Assembly (NCBI RefSeq): GCF_014205875.1
Contig: NZ_JACHEN010000001.1
Span: forward strand, 124,001-188,000
Source: Anaerosolibacter carboniphilus
GTDB lineage: Bacteria; Bacillota; Clostridia; Peptostreptococcales; Thermotaleaceae
Reading direction: 5' to 3'
DNA: 64,000 nucleotides
Under the pieces are notes generated by a model. That model saw nothing but the letters and a program-made list of their open reading frames with translations. It had not been told where the DNA came from and did no database searches. The translations under genes were made by a program, and so were the position numbers. Below, piece by piece: positions 1-9,535 of this stretch (within the stretch, counting starts at the first letter, position 1; each line of letters begins with the position of its first letter).

Positions 1-995
1 AGGTAAATGGGTGCCATGGTAAGAACGCCAAACTCACCGATTAGCAACTGACCTATAAAAGAGGTCTCGCTTACAATCTTTGTCATGATGCCCATGATGA
101 AATCATAGTAATACTGTCCCATGATGATTTCTTCTGTGATGCCTACCACGGTCTGCGCTACGAACACGCCTATTGCTTGGTAAGTTAAATACAGTGCTAG
201 GAAAAGAATCGGGATACCTGTGATCGGTTTCAACATCCATCGGCCAAGTTTTGTCCGAAAGGATGCTCCTTGATCCGTAGTAGAGACAACGGCCTCGATT
301 ATTCCATCAATTCGGTTTCTTCTAAGTTTATAGATTTCTTCACGATTACCATATTGATTCTTTAGATTATGGCGTTCAAGAACATTTTCGTCTTCTTCCA
401 CTACAAGAAGTGCTTCTGCATTTACATCAACTTGATCTATAACTTTTTCCATTAAGGCCTTTATTTCAGGAATTTGATTTCCTGCTTTAGCTCTGCCCAA
501 AGCAGCTTTCATTTCTTCCATGCCTTCCTTCTTAATGGCTGTTGTAGGAATAATCTCCACACCCAACTCCTTGGAAAGAAGATCTATATCAATTTTTAGT
601 CCATTTCTTTTTACTTCATCCATCATATTTAAGGCAATCACCATTGGAGTACCCATATCGATAATTTGCTGCGTTAGAAACAAATCTCGCTCCAAATGGA
701 CAGCATCCACTACATTAAGAATCACATTAGCAAAAAGGATAACATCACGGGCTACCCTTTCTTCATCATTGAAGGAGGAGATGCCGTAAACTCCCGGTGT
801 ATCCATGACCACATCATCTTGATATTTGCCCACACTTATATCAACAGTTGTTCCAGGAAAGTTTGAAACGTCAACATACATGCCGGTTAATGCATTGAAG
901 AATACAGATTTTCCTACGTTTGGATTGCCAGCTAGGACGATTTTTCGAGCCCCTTCAGGAATCTCCATGGTGCAAACAGGATTATGACAGTGCAT
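1..995 (-). CDS. feoB: Ferrous iron transport protein B (partial, C-terminus beyond window)
   Basis: Inner-membrane Fe(II) transporter with an N-terminal GTPase domain. About 331 codons are visible from an ATG at 993-995, and the frame stays open to the window edge. Visible G-protein motifs are G1 GNPNVGKS (residues 23-30), the switch-I Thr in PGTT (about 49-50), G3 DTPG (65-68) and G4 NMMD (123-126). A Cys/His-rich start (HCHNPVC) precedes the G domain. The visible part ends in the first hydrophobic membrane segments. A strong AGGGGGT ribosome site precedes the ATG. It lies 21 bp downstream of feoA in the same Fur-controlled transcript. The family is certain; only the C-terminal Gate regions are missing. 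Confidence 0.96.
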   Translation of the reverse strand, partial: MHCHNPVCTMEIPEGARKIVLAGNPNVGKSVFFNALTGMYVDVSNFPGTTVDISVGKYQDDVVMDTPGVYGISSFNDEERVARDVILFANVILNVVDAVHLERDLFLTQQIIDMGTPMVIALNMMDEVKRNGLKIDIDLLSKELGVEIIPTTAIKKEGMEEMKAALGRAKAGNQIPEIKALMEKVIDQVDVNAEALLVVEEDENVLERHNLKNQYGNREEIYKLRRNRIDGIIEAVVSTTDQGASFRTKLGRWMLKPITGIPILFLALYLTYQAIGVFVAQTVVGITEEIIMGQYYYDFIMGIMTKIVSETSFIGQLLIGEFGVLTMAPIY

Positions 996-1016
996 TATTG
1001 TAGTACCCCCTTGTTT

Positions 1017-1235
1017 TTATAACGCTTTAATCGCTATTTTCTTGGCTAAATTTCTTCCTATGGCAATTTCCTGCATTCTATTTTGCAAAATTACAGGACC
1101 AGCAGGAAGTTTTTCTGAACAGATCAGTTTCGCACCTTCATAAATTCCCAATCGAATGGCTTGGGCTCTAATGGTTGCATCGGGAATGGTAACCACTTCA
1201 ATTTGTTGACCTTTTGTGGCTAAATCTAATGTCAT
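1017..1235 (-). CDS. feoA: Ferrous iron transport protein A
   Basis: A 72-aa cytosolic SH3-like protein that accompanies FeoB in Fe(II) uptake. It has the usual FeoA length and pattern: a central RLGIYEGAKL segment (the family's 'LGixpG'-type turn) and a C-terminal half with QNRMQEIAIGRNLAKKI, equivalent to the 'G..ialr..ea..I.V' stretch. It is the first gene of the feoAB operon. Its ATG is preceded by AGGGGGT at a normal distance. Two Fur-box sequences lie 50-130 bp upstream, so iron repression is expected. Confidence 0.93.
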   Translation of the reverse strand: MTLDLATKGQQIEVVTIPDATIRAQAIRLGIYEGAKLICSEKLPAGPVILQNRMQEIAIGRNLAKKIAIKAL

Positions 1236-1283
1236 GCTATGTACCCCCTATAAATAAAATTAATAATTAATACAATTCTGTAA

Positions 1284-1298
1284 TGAAAATCATTATCA
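1284..1298 (-). promoter_or_regulatory. Fur box 1 upstream of feoAB
   Basis: The 15-mer tgaaaatcattatca matches the 7-1-7 Fur consensus TGATAATNATTATCA at 13 of 14 defined positions. It sits about 50 bp upstream of the feoA start, where it would overlap the promoter. Iron-dependent repression is inferred from the sequence and gene context. Confidence 0.85.
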
Positions 1299-1347
1299 TC
1301 AGAACAGCACAAGTTGTGCATTTATTACAAGATAATCATACACTCGA

Positions 1348-1362
1348 TGAGAATGATTGTCA
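1348..1362 (-). promoter_or_regulatory. Fur box 2 between feoA and the small secreted peptide gene
   Basis: The 15-mer tgagaatgattgtca matches the 7-1-7 Fur consensus at 12 of 14 defined positions. It lies about 115 bp from feoA and about 105 bp downstream of the small peptide ORF. Two sites suggest cooperative repression of feoAB. Confidence 0.7.
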
Positions 1363-1370
1363 ATGTTATA

Positions 1371-1412
1371 AACAAAAATATCCTGTGATTTTCGTCACAA
1401 GATATTTTTGTT
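1371..1412 (-). terminator. Hairpin downstream of the small peptide gene
   Basis: A near-perfect inverted repeat with arms of about 17 nt (aacaaaaatatc-c-tgtga / tcaca-a-gatatttttgtt) and a 6-nt loop. A/T tracts on both sides let it act in either direction. It would end the 1468-1629 transcript and insulate it from feoAB. Confidence 0.65.
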
Positions 1413-1467
1413 TTATATTATAAAGTGATATTCTTCTTCTGTATAGGGATAGAGAAAGGAAGAAAGA

Positions 1468-1629
1468 CTAACATTGCCTGGAATAGGATGGCATATGAGC
1501 TTTGAATAGTGTTTCGCGATCATATACGAGATTTTTAGTTTCAATAGGCGTGAAAGCATTGGTTACGCCTCCACCGACCAACATGAAGGCCAAAGCCAAT
1601 GTGATTAATGATGGATTTATTTTTTTCAT
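1468..1629 (-). CDS. Small secreted peptide (53 aa), unrecognised
   Basis: An ORF of 53 codons starting ATG AAA AAA, preceded by AAAGGAGGG about 8 nt upstream. The first 25 residues form a textbook signal peptide: KK, then a hydrophobic run LITLALAFMLVGGGV, then TNA as a possible cleavage site. The mature part would be about 28 residues, ends in a single C-terminal Cys, and carries several aromatic and basic residues. A hairpin follows the stop codon. It has its own ribosome site and is co-oriented with feoAB but separated from it by that hairpin. Function unknown; possibilities include a secreted signalling or antimicrobial-type peptide or a membrane-retained micropeptide. Nothing here decides between them. 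Confidence 0.55.
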   Translation of the reverse strand: MKKINPSLITLALAFMLVGGGVTNAFTPIETKNLVYDRETLFKAHMPSYSRQC

Positions 1630-1765
1630 CCATTATCCCTCCTTTAGGATGAATCCATTGTTTTGATGGACAGGGAATGATGTTATAATATCTATAAAAT
1701 TTTGGATAAAATTCATAGATATATTTTAGTATTCACCAAATATTCGAGACCTATGAAAACAATGG

Positions 1766-1877
1766 TTGACTGTAGCACCAAGAATTTGTATGAAAGGAAA
1801 AAATTTTATATGGCACTTCTTAACAAATCGTGATGCTGCATAGTTTTCCATTGGAGATTTTAGAATTATGATATAAT
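1766..1877 (+). promoter_or_regulatory. Candidate promoters for the sigma-54 activator gene
   Basis: TTGACT at 1766-1771 is followed after 17 nt by TATGAA (1789-1794), a plausible vegetative promoter. A second -10-like TATAAT lies at 1872-1877, 38 bp before the start codon, with only a weak TTGGAG (1851) upstream at 15-nt spacing. Which is used cannot be told from sequence. Confidence 0.45.
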
Positions 1878-1915
1878 AAAATTATAAGCTTGGCACATTT
1901 AGGGAGGCATATCCT

Positions 1916-3664
1916 ATGCTGGTGAAAGATCATTTGGATAACAAAAAAGTATTTGTAAAAGAACACGATGACATATTAAACGCGATTCTTGATTCTGCAG
2001 ACAATGCCATTGTTGCCATCAATAAAAACAATGAAATCATTGTTTACAACAACTTTGCTGAGAAGATATTGGGTGCGAAAGTGGAAGCTAGTCTGGGTCG
2101 AGGTATATATCAAGTACTGCCGAATTCAAGGCTGCCTGAAGTCATAAAAAATGGTAAAGCGGAATTGGAAAAGATTGAAGTTTTTAATGATAGACAACTG
2201 ATGATTCATCGGACACCCATTATCAAGGAGAAAGAAATTATTGGGGCGGTAGCGGTATTTCAAGATATCACAGATTTAAAAAGAGTTACTCAAGAATTGG
2301 AAATGGAAAAGCATATTTCAGAAATACTAAAGACCATATTAGACAATGCCTATGACGGTATTGTAGTAGTAGATGAAAATGGTGTAGTCACCATGATGAA
2401 CAACGCCTATGCTGACTATCTTGGGGTGAAGAAAGAGGATGTTGTTGGGAAACACGTGACAGAGGTTATTGAGAGCAGCCGACTCCATATTGTAGCTAAG
2501 ACAGGTATAGAAGAAATTGGAGAGATTCAAAAGATAAAGGGTAAAAATATTGTGGTTATGCGTATTCCTATCATAAAGGCAGGAAAAGTGGTTGGTGTTA
2601 TTGGGAAGATTATGTTTAAGGACTTGAAAGAAGTGGGTATTTTGGCAAATAAAATCAACACAATCGAAAAAGAATTAAAGTATTATAAAGATGCATTGCG
2701 ACAAGCCAGTGGTGTAAAATATAATTTTGATAGCATTGTAGGGAGCAGCGAGAAGATACAAGAAGCGAAATATTTAGGTGAAAAAGCGGCCCATACCAAT
2801 TCCAATGTATTGATTCGAGGGGAAAGTGGTACTGGAAAAGAGCTTTTCGCCCATGCGATCCATGGTCGAAGCAATCGTGCCATGGGACCCTTTGTCAAGG
2901 TGAATTGTGCGGCAATACCAGCTGAACTATTGGAGTCAGAGCTTTTTGGCTACGAGGAAGGCGCTTTTACTGGGGCAAAGCGAGGCGGGAAAAAGGGAAA
3001 ATTTGAGTTAGCCAACGGAGGAAGTATTTTCTTAGATGAAATCGGTGATATGCCCCACAGCATGCAGGCAAAACTGCTGCGGGTTCTTCAAGAAAAGGAG
3101 ATTGAACGGGTAGGCGGTATAGAAAATATTCCATTGAATGTAAGAATTATTGCTGCCACCAACAGGAATCTGGAAGAGATGGTGGAAAAAGGAGAGTTTC
3201 GAGAGGATTTGTATTATCGTTTAAATGTGATGACCATCACGATCCCGCCCCTACGAGAAAGATCTGAGGATTTAGAACTCTTGATTCAGCATTTGATGAC
3301 AAAAATTTGTGAACAAGTTGGAAACTATGTAACAGGTATATCGTCTCAAGCCATGAAGCAGCTCAAAAGCCATGGATGGCCAGGAAATGTCCGAGAGCTT
3401 GAAAATGTCCTGGAACGAGCTGCGAATTTGGTAGACTATGGAAAAGAGATTCAAATCAATCATTTACCAATATATCTGAAAAAGTCAGAGGCCAGTATCC
3501 ATAGTGGTGGAAAACGGGAGTTAAAGGATATTTTAGAGGAAGCCGAAAAAGATGCCATTATTGATTGTTTGAAAAATACGGGTGGAAATCGGACCGAGAC
3601 TGCCAGAATATTAAATATCAGTCGATCTAGCTTGTATGAAAAAATATGGAAATATGGAATATAG
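1916..3664 (+). CDS. Sigma-54-dependent transcriptional activator with two PAS domains
   Basis: A 582-aa enhancer-binding protein. Order: PAS 1 (about 15-120), PAS 2 (about 135-240), AAA+ sigma-54 interaction domain (about 270-500), then a Fis-type helix-turn-helix (about 540-582). The Walker A GESGTGKE is at 302-309, the sigma-54 contact loop GAFTGA at 349-354, and the Walker B region contains [23 protein letters not shown] and the C-terminal [20 protein letters not shown] complete the family signature. The motifs are intact, so it should open sigma-54 promoters in response to a ligand or redox signal sensed by the PAS domains. It has no receiver domain. Its target is not obvious because neither neighbour shows a TGGCAC-N5-TTGC promoter. 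A strong AGGGAGG precedes the ATG. Confidence 0.93.
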   Translation: MLVKDHLDNKKVFVKEHDDILNAILDSADNAIVAINKNNEIIVYNNFAEKILGAKVEASLGRGIYQVLPNSRLPEVIKNGKAELEKIEVFNDRQLMIHRTPIIKEKEIIGAVAVFQDITDLKRVTQELEMEKHISEILKTILDNAYDGIVVVDENGVVTMMNNAYADYLGVKKEDVVGKHVTEVIESSRLHIVAKTGIEEIGEIQKIKGKNIVVMRIPIIKAGKVVGVIGKIMFKDLKEVGILANKINTIEKELKYYKDALRQASGVKYNFDSIVGSSEKIQEAKYLGEKAAHTNSNVLIRGESGTGKELFAHAIHGRSNRAMGPFVKVNCAAIPAELLESELFGYEEGAFTGAKRGGKKGKFELANGGSIFLDEIGDMPHSMQAKLLRVLQEKEIERVGGIENIPLNVRIIAATNRNLEEMVEKGEFREDLYYRLNVMTITIPPLRERSEDLELLIQHLMTKICEQVGNYVTGISSQAMKQLKSHGWPGNVRELENVLERAANLVDYGKEIQINHLPIYLKKSEASIHSGGKRELKDILEEAEKDAIIDCLKNTGGNRTETARILNISRSSLYEKIWKYGI

Positions 3665-3666
3665 GG

Positions 3667-3712
3667 AAATAGAATAGAAGGGGTGTCTATGGACATCCCT
3701 TCTATTCTATTT
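3667..3712. terminator. Bidirectional terminator between convergent genes
   Basis: 16-nt arms AAATAGAATAGAAGGG (3667-3682) and CCCTTCTATTCTATTT (3697-3712) form a long hairpin. It lies between the stop of the sigma-54 activator and the stop of the convergent gene at 3712, followed by T-rich sequence. Confidence 0.8.
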
Positions 3713-5136
3713 CAATTTTTATGGAACTTATCAATCGCAAAGAGTAAGCCTAGCATTCCCAGGAACAAAAGGAATGAGCTGATTAAGAACTTGGGATGAA
3801 GTAATTGTGAAAAGGTTAATCGATCAAAATCATTACCCACATAGCTAAAAATCAATGTGGGCGGGATGGTGATGGCAGTGATGAGACCTAGCTTGAGGCT
3901 GAAGCGGTGTTGTCTTTTGTTTTCTAGGAAATCATCCAGTTCGTCCAGACCCTGTTTTACCTCACAGTAAAGAGCTTCATTCTCAAATAACGTAAACCAG
4001 TGTTTCCAGATGGCCATACCTAGTTCTGAATTTGTAATTTGAGTAAACCAGGCTGTATTGGTGAACTTAAGGATTTCAAAACGAATATGTTCGATCGTTT
4101 GTTTATAGTGAATGAGGGATTTTAACATACTGAGTTTTCTACAATAGTTAATCAGTGAAATACGCTGATATAGGCCAAGGATCAAGATGTCTAGATAATA
4201 GGTGGAAAAGTAACAGGGAATATAGGCTTCACAGATATTTGGTAAGATTTCATCGCCTTTCAGGTCCCTGTCTACAGCTAAAAGAATACCACCTTCCTTG
4301 CTAAAGCCGTAGATGGAGGATTTATGGCGGGAAAAATAGACCTGATCCTGATCTGATTGGCTTAACAACGTCATATTTTCTTTTTCTGGTTCATACAGAC
4401 TGCAGCTTCTTAAAGCTTCCAATAGGTCTGTTCGCTCGCAAATCCATTGGTCTGTGGCCAAGGAATCTTTTTTTACACATACATAACTATAAAAAATCAG
4501 TCGATCGATATAAATATTATAGATATTTTCTTTATGGTCATAGACATTAATTTCACCAAGAAGGGTATCCAGAAGATCCTTTAGGGTGAACAAAGATATG
4601 TTTTTCTTAAATTGTATTCGTGCCATAGGATAGTCCTTATAGAGGGGACGAATGGGACGCATCAGTTGATTGATTTGAATCAGATCGTTTAGAGCCAATT
4701 GTTCCTTATTGCAGGCAATGGAGAAATAGAGAAAACCTACACCACCATGAAATATTTTTAGATAGATATTTTCAAAGGTTAGAGGAAAGGCAGCTTCATC
4801 ACATAGGACTTCGAAAGATCGATAGGTCTCTAATATATTTGGTTTTAATGTAAAATCCAAACTGCTCAATTCCTTCAGCATATGGGGATGTAAGGACGCC
4901 ACATCTTTTCTTTCTTTTTCATCTAAGTACATGGTAGGATACAGAAATTTTATAATGTGGGGAAGGAAGTATTCTGTACGGATATGATCCTCAACATTGC
5001 TATTTTGATAAACCTTTAGCTTCCATTGGCTTTCTTCATGGAGCAGGCACTTGACAATATTGGCGTAATTTCTGTCTTCGTAGATAAAAGGGTGGATAAA
5101 ATACATTTTATAGCTGTGTATCATCGGTTGTTCCAT
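3712..5136 (-). CDS. Unrecognised protein with C-terminal membrane anchor (474 aa)
   Basis: I do not recognise this family. The frame is open further upstream to 5202, but the ATG at 5136 has a good GGAGAGGA ribosome site and gives 474 aa. Most of the protein is soluble and rich in aromatic residues and Lys/Glu. The last ~60 residues hold two hydrophobic segments (around LGLITAITIPPTLIFSYVG and FLISSFLLFLGMLGLLFAI) separated by a short polar loop, then a basic end. This layout, a large cytosolic body plus a two-helix hairpin, resembles CorA-type topology, but no GMN motif is present, so I do not call it a metal channel. It is divergent from the AddAB-like operon. Confidence 0.75.
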   Translation of the reverse strand: MEQPMIHSYKMYFIHPFIYEDRNYANIVKCLLHEESQWKLKVYQNSNVEDHIRTEYFLPHIIKFLYPTMYLDEKERKDVASLHPHMLKELSSLDFTLKPNILETYRSFEVLCDEAAFPLTFENIYLKIFHGGVGFLYFSIACNKEQLALNDLIQINQLMRPIRPLYKDYPMARIQFKKNISLFTLKDLLDTLLGEINVYDHKENIYNIYIDRLIFYSYVCVKKDSLATDQWICERTDLLEALRSCSLYEPEKENMTLLSQSDQDQVYFSRHKSSIYGFSKEGGILLAVDRDLKGDEILPNICEAYIPCYFSTYYLDILILGLYQRISLINYCRKLSMLKSLIHYKQTIEHIRFEILKFTNTAWFTQITNSELGMAIWKHWFTLFENEALYCEVKQGLDELDDFLENKRQHRFSLKLGLITAITIPPTLIFSYVGNDFDRLTFSQLLHPKFLISSFLLFLGMLGLLFAIDKFHKN

Positions 5137-5261
5137 AAAAGAATCCTCTCCAAGTGTAATATGTATTACAAGTATTGCCCATGGCAGGAATACTGATACC
5201 AAAGATGTGAACTTATGGTAAAATAGAAGCTAGAAAACCATTGATAAAGTAGGGATGTTGA

Positions 5262-7289
5262 ATGAGGGCAAGAAGGATTACTTTATATAGAGGCATGACA
5301 GGCAGTGGCAAAACCACCATGCTGATGAATCAATATAGGAGCTGGATAGAAGAAGGCATCAGCACCCACCAAATTCTGGTATTGCTGCGAAATCGGAGAC
5401 AATCACAGCTGTGGAAAGAATCCATTTGCCCTAGCTATTCGGCTAAGCTTAAACTATTTTCCTATTTCGGGTTTGCTCAGGAGGAACTGAAAAAATACTG
5501 GCCATTGATTCAGCAGGAAATACCATGGATGGAATCCCACCGGTTAGAACCTGTTTTTATGACCATAGAGACCTCTCAAAGCCTCATGGGGCGGATTGTG
5601 GACGAGCATAGAAGGAGAGGCCGCCTGCTAGATGTTCGGGCTGCCCAGGATCGGATCGCCATGGAGCTGATACATAATTTGTCCAAGGCGGCCATGGGAA
5701 ATGTGGACTTGGAAAGGATTGGAGAAGTTCTATTTAGCACCCAGGCAAGCCAGGAAAAAATAAATCCCCTTGTTTATGGAGAGATGCAGGCAATCTGTAA
5801 CCAGTACATGGAAGAGACCTTTAAAAAAGGGGTTCTGGATTATGGCATGACAGTCTATATCTATGATCGATATTTAAGAGGTATAGAGCAATATCGAGAG
5901 ATACTGCAAAGACAAAATCCTTATCTGATTATAGATGATCTGGAAGAGGCGGTACCAGCAGAAGTTCGATTCATCCATGACCTCTTGGATGGAACGAAGG
6001 GGAGTGTGCTGTCCTATAATACCGATGGTGAAGTGACTCGAGCGCTAGGGGCATGTCCCGAGCTGATAGAGGAAACGATTTTTCCTTTATGTGAACAAGT
6101 AGAGCTAAAAATATGTCATACCAGTGAAGGCAATCTCCATCGGCTAGGGTATCAATTGAAAAATCATATCTTATTTCACGAAAAATCCGTGAATATGGAT
6201 ATACCCAACCTAGAATGGATAGAAAATGATTTGAGAAGTGAGATGCTGAATAGTATGGGAGAGAAAATTCTATCCTTGCTAAAGTCTGGGGTGGCACCTG
6301 GGGAAATTGCAGTCATATGCCCAACAATGGACAGTGTAACAGCGTACACTTTACGGCATCAATTGGAAAAAGCGGGGTATGATTTGGTTAGTGTTGCTAG
6401 AAACAAAAGGGCAATGGATCAGGTGTATATCAAAGCACTGGTTACGATGGCATCTCTTGCCCATCCCCAATGGGACTGCTACACGAACCCCGAGGATGTG
6501 GCTGTAACGTTGTCGGTGCTATTAGATCTAGACCTCATCCGCAGCCAGTTGCTGACAAAGGAAATCATGAAGAACAGACCTTATCAGCTTCCCATGGTAG
6601 AAAACATAGACGAGACCGTTGCAAGAAGGATCGGACAAGCCGCTTTAAAGAGATATGAACTGCTGAGGAGCTGGGTTATGAATTATATAAATGGAGGAAT
6701 CCAAGATATTGAATATTTCTTTCAGAAGTTCTTTGGGGAAGTGCTTATTTTCTTACCCCATACGGAGAAACAAGGGTCCTTGTGCAAACAACTCATCGAT
6801 TCGGCTGGGAACTTCCGGATGGTCATGGCTTCTCTTGGAGATAAAGATATTGAAATCAATCGATGGTTCATCGATGCCATCAAAAAGGGGATGAAATCCG
6901 CAGAAACCCTGGAAGAAATTGATCATAAGCGGCATTCAGAGCAGGTAATTCTAGTGACACCCTATACATATTTATCCTTTGGGTATCAGAAAAAAATTCA
7001 AATTTGGAGTGATGTCTTGTCTGAGGAATGGGCCAGCAGTGACGTGAAGGAGCTAACCAATCCCCATGTATTTTCACCCAAGTGGGATCGTGATCAGCCG
7101 TGGAATGATGATGTTGACCAGTATCATAGAAAAAGAAAGCTGGGAATTACAGTGAATAGATTGATGAATCGATGTGGTGCAAGAATCATTGTTGCGCAGA
7201 GCCTCTACAGCAAACATGGGTATGAGCAGGAGGGGATATTGGGCGTTGAATTATGGGAAATCTGCGGCAGGAAAATATTGAAATCATAG
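5262..7289 (+). CDS. AddB-like degenerate SF1 helicase subunit (lacks nuclease domain)
   Basis: A 675-aa protein with an intact Walker A (GMTGSGKTT, about residues 11-19) and a motif Ia-like ILVLLRNRR. A motif-II-like IIDDLEEA replaces DExx. Further on are a helicase-like segment GEIAVICPTMDSVTAY and only weak traces of motifs V and VI near the C-terminus. This pattern of active-looking motif I with degraded later motifs is what AddB/RexB and RecC-like subunits show. It is about 500 aa shorter than AddB because the C-terminal PD-(D/E)XK/FeS nuclease is absent; that activity is encoded two genes downstream. First gene of a three-gene operon. Assignment as the AddB-helicase half is by pattern and context, not by clear identity. 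Confidence 0.7.
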   Translation: MRARRITLYRGMTGSGKTTMLMNQYRSWIEEGISTHQILVLLRNRRQSQLWKESICPSYSAKLKLFSYFGFAQEELKKYWPLIQQEIPWMESHRLEPVFMTIETSQSLMGRIVDEHRRRGRLLDVRAAQDRIAMELIHNLSKAAMGNVDLERIGEVLFSTQASQEKINPLVYGEMQAICNQYMEETFKKGVLDYGMTVYIYDRYLRGIEQYREILQRQNPYLIIDDLEEAVPAEVRFIHDLLDGTKGSVLSYNTDGEVTRALGACPELIEETIFPLCEQVELKICHTSEGNLHRLGYQLKNHILFHEKSVNMDIPNLEWIENDLRSEMLNSMGEKILSLLKSGVAPGEIAVICPTMDSVTAYTLRHQLEKAGYDLVSVARNKRAMDQVYIKALVTMASLAHPQWDCYTNPEDVAVTLSVLLDLDLIRSQLLTKEIMKNRPYQLPMVENIDETVARRIGQAALKRYELLRSWVMNYINGGIQDIEYFFQKFFGEVLIFLPHTEKQGSLCKQLIDSAGNFRMVMASLGDKDIEINRWFIDAIKKGMKSAETLEEIDHKRHSEQVILVTPYTYLSFGYQKKIQIWSDVLSEEWASSDVKELTNPHVFSPKWDRDQPWNDDVDQYHRKRKLGITVNRLMNRCGARIIVAQSLYSKHGYEQEGILGVELWEICGRKILKS

Positions 7290-7324
7290 GGTGAAGAAAA
7301 ACCTATGAAGAAAGGAATTTGTCG

Positions 7325-9535
7325 ATGAGAGACATTCAATTAAGACCAGGACAAAAAGAGGTTTGTGACTATCGCGGAGGATTGTTAGGGGTCCCTTCTG
7401 TACCTGGGGCGGGAAAAACTTTCACCTTGGCTGTGCTGACGGCAAACCTCATCAAGGAAGAGCGACATTTACCTGGAAAGATCCTGATTGTCACCTACAT
7501 GAATTCGGCGGTCACCAACTTTAAGATCCGAATAGGAGATTTGCTGGAGCAGCAGGGGCTTCCCAGAAATAAGGGTTTTGACGTCATGACCCTCCATAGC
7601 TTGGCCATGAAGATTATCAAAGAAAAGCCGGAGGCTTTATTTCTAACAGATGCGTTTATCCCTTTGGATGAGATTGAGCAGAACCGCATTCTTCAGCGAG
7701 AAACAGCCCAGTGGATCGAAGAAAATGATGCTATTTTTAAGAGCTTCATTGCTTTTCACGAAAAGGATAAAAGTCTGCAGGTGAAATTGAAAGTCGATCA
7801 ATGGACGAAAAAGATCAACAATGTATGCAAAGAAATGATCTCCTATTTGAAATGTAGAGGTGTTGATATTCACCGCATTCCAGAGCTGTCAAAAGAGCTG
7901 CCCCAGCATTCCCTTTTACGGATGTGCTTGGCGGTGTACGATAAATATGAACGGTATTTACGTCATATGGGAATGATTGATTTTGATGATCTTATCGTGA
8001 AATCCATAGATTTATTGAAGCGGGATGAGGGCTTGAGGGAAAGATTTCAGGAGAAATATACCTATATCTTTGAAGATGAGGCACAAGATTCCAGTATTCT
8101 CCAAGAGGAACTATTGCGAATACTTGCAGAAAAAAGGGGAAATCTAGCTCGGGTAGGAGATAGCAATCAGAGTATCATGTCAACCTTTACCGTATCAGAC
8201 CCCAAGTTGTTTAAACGATATTGTGAGCAGCCCCAAACCCAAGTCAGTAAAATATTAGTTTCCAGTAGAAACTCAAAGGACATCATTGATACTGCCAATT
8301 ATCTGGTGGAATGGTCCCAGGAGCTGCATCCCATGGCATTATGCCGAGATAGTCTCGAACCCCAGATGATTTCTCCCGTCGGAGAGGATGATCCCTTCCC
8401 AAACCCCAAACCTGAGGGTTATACCATTGGAAAAATCCTAGCCAAAACCCGGAGAGAAGAACTGTTCAAGATTGCCAAGAATGCTGAAAAACAACGGGAT
8501 AAGGGAAAAACCATTGCAGTATTGATTCCAAATGGATATATCATGGATGAAATGAAGGAAATCATGGATCAGCAGGAGATCCCCTATAGGGAGGTCAGCA
8601 GTTTTCCTAAGGAACGAGCGAGAGCAACAGAGGCTTTGGGATGTATCCTTGATTATCTTGCCCATCCCGATGACCAAGAAAAGTTTATCCATTTGCTGAT
8701 CCAGTACCTGCAGGTAGAGATAAAGGAAGATGAGGGCTTACTGAAATTCCTATCCAACTGTTACTTAGAGAATATTTTCTATCCTATGGACCATGATATC
8801 TTGGAAAGGGAAGTACCCCGTGAAATTTTGGACAGTCCTAACTGGAAGCAGCTGCTAGAAAATATTTATATGTTGAAGCGATTTATGGAGGCCAGTACAG
8901 TGGAGCCAGAAGCCTTGATACTGCATATTGCGGAATGCCTGCATTTTGATGAAGAACAAATAGCTATTGCACAAAAGGTGGCCTTGGATGTTCAATATAT
9001 GATGCTTCTCAATCCAAATTGGAGAATGGCAGAGCTGGCCGCCCAGTTAAAATACATAAGAAATACTTACAACTATTTCGCAAATTTAGTCTATGAGCGA
9101 AACGGATTTATGGCAGAACCAGGTACCATCAACTTGATTACATATCATAAAAGCAAAGGATTAGAGTTTGATACCGTATACCTTACCTGTATGACCTCGG
9201 AGGAATTCCCAGCAAAGCTGGAGGATAAATTTCGAAGTGATTATTGGTTTCTCAAACAAGATTATAAGAATCCTACGGCTGTGGCCAAGGCAGAGCTGGA
9301 TGTGCTCTTAGGAGAAGTCCATTCTCTATCTCCTATCGAGAAGGCCCGCGTCGAAACCATTCAGGAAAGACTGCGGCTTCTTTATGTGGGGATTACCAGG
9401 GCAAAGGAAAATCTGCTGTTTTCCTGCCACGAAGCCTATGACTCAGATTTTGGGAGAAAAAACGTGACACCTTCCCACTATTTTCATATATTGAAAAACT
9501 ACATTGAGGAGAAGCGAACCAATGAAGGAAACTAG
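7325..9535 (+). CDS. UvrD/Rep-family ATP-dependent DNA helicase (AddA-like without nuclease)
   Basis: An SF1A helicase of 736 aa. Walker A is VPSVPGAGKTFT near residue 28, motif Ia region ILIVTYMNSAV, motif II FEDEAQDSS, motif III GDSNQSI. Motif V is YHKSKGLEFDTVYL and motif VI LRLLYVGITRAKENL near the C-terminus, so it should be an active 3'-5' translocase. The length fits UvrD rather than the ~1,200-aa AddA, and no nuclease domain follows. I prefer ATG 7325, 8 nt after AAGGA, over the TTG at 7319. It lies 35 nt downstream of the AddB-like gene and overlaps the nuclease gene by 14 nt, indicating one translationally coupled operon for DNA end processing. Confidence 0.88.
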   Translation: MRDIQLRPGQKEVCDYRGGLLGVPSVPGAGKTFTLAVLTANLIKEERHLPGKILIVTYMNSAVTNFKIRIGDLLEQQGLPRNKGFDVMTLHSLAMKIIKEKPEALFLTDAFIPLDEIEQNRILQRETAQWIEENDAIFKSFIAFHEKDKSLQVKLKVDQWTKKINNVCKEMISYLKCRGVDIHRIPELSKELPQHSLLRMCLAVYDKYERYLRHMGMIDFDDLIVKSIDLLKRDEGLRERFQEKYTYIFEDEAQDSSILQEELLRILAEKRGNLARVGDSNQSIMSTFTVSDPKLFKRYCEQPQTQVSKILVSSRNSKDIIDTANYLVEWSQELHPMALCRDSLEPQMISPVGEDDPFPNPKPEGYTIGKILAKTRREELFKIAKNAEKQRDKGKTIAVLIPNGYIMDEMKEIMDQQEIPYREVSSFPKERARATEALGCILDYLAHPDDQEKFIHLLIQYLQVEIKEDEGLLKFLSNCYLENIFYPMDHDILEREVPREILDSPNWKQLLENIYMLKRFMEASTVEPEALILHIAECLHFDEEQIAIAQKVALDVQYMMLLNPNWRMAELAAQLKYIRNTYNYFANLVYERNGFMAEPGTINLITYHKSKGLEFDTVYLTCMTSEEFPAKLEDKFRSDYWFLKQDYKNPTAVAKAELDVLLGEVHSLSPIEKARVETIQERLRLLYVGITRAKENLLFSCHEAYDSDFGRKNVTPSHYFHILKNYIEEKRTNEGN

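Noticed and set aside
1805-1910. Sigma-54 promoter (TGGCAC at two places) before the sigma-54 activator gene
   Set aside because: Neither TGGCAC is followed by TTGC at the required 5-nt spacing.
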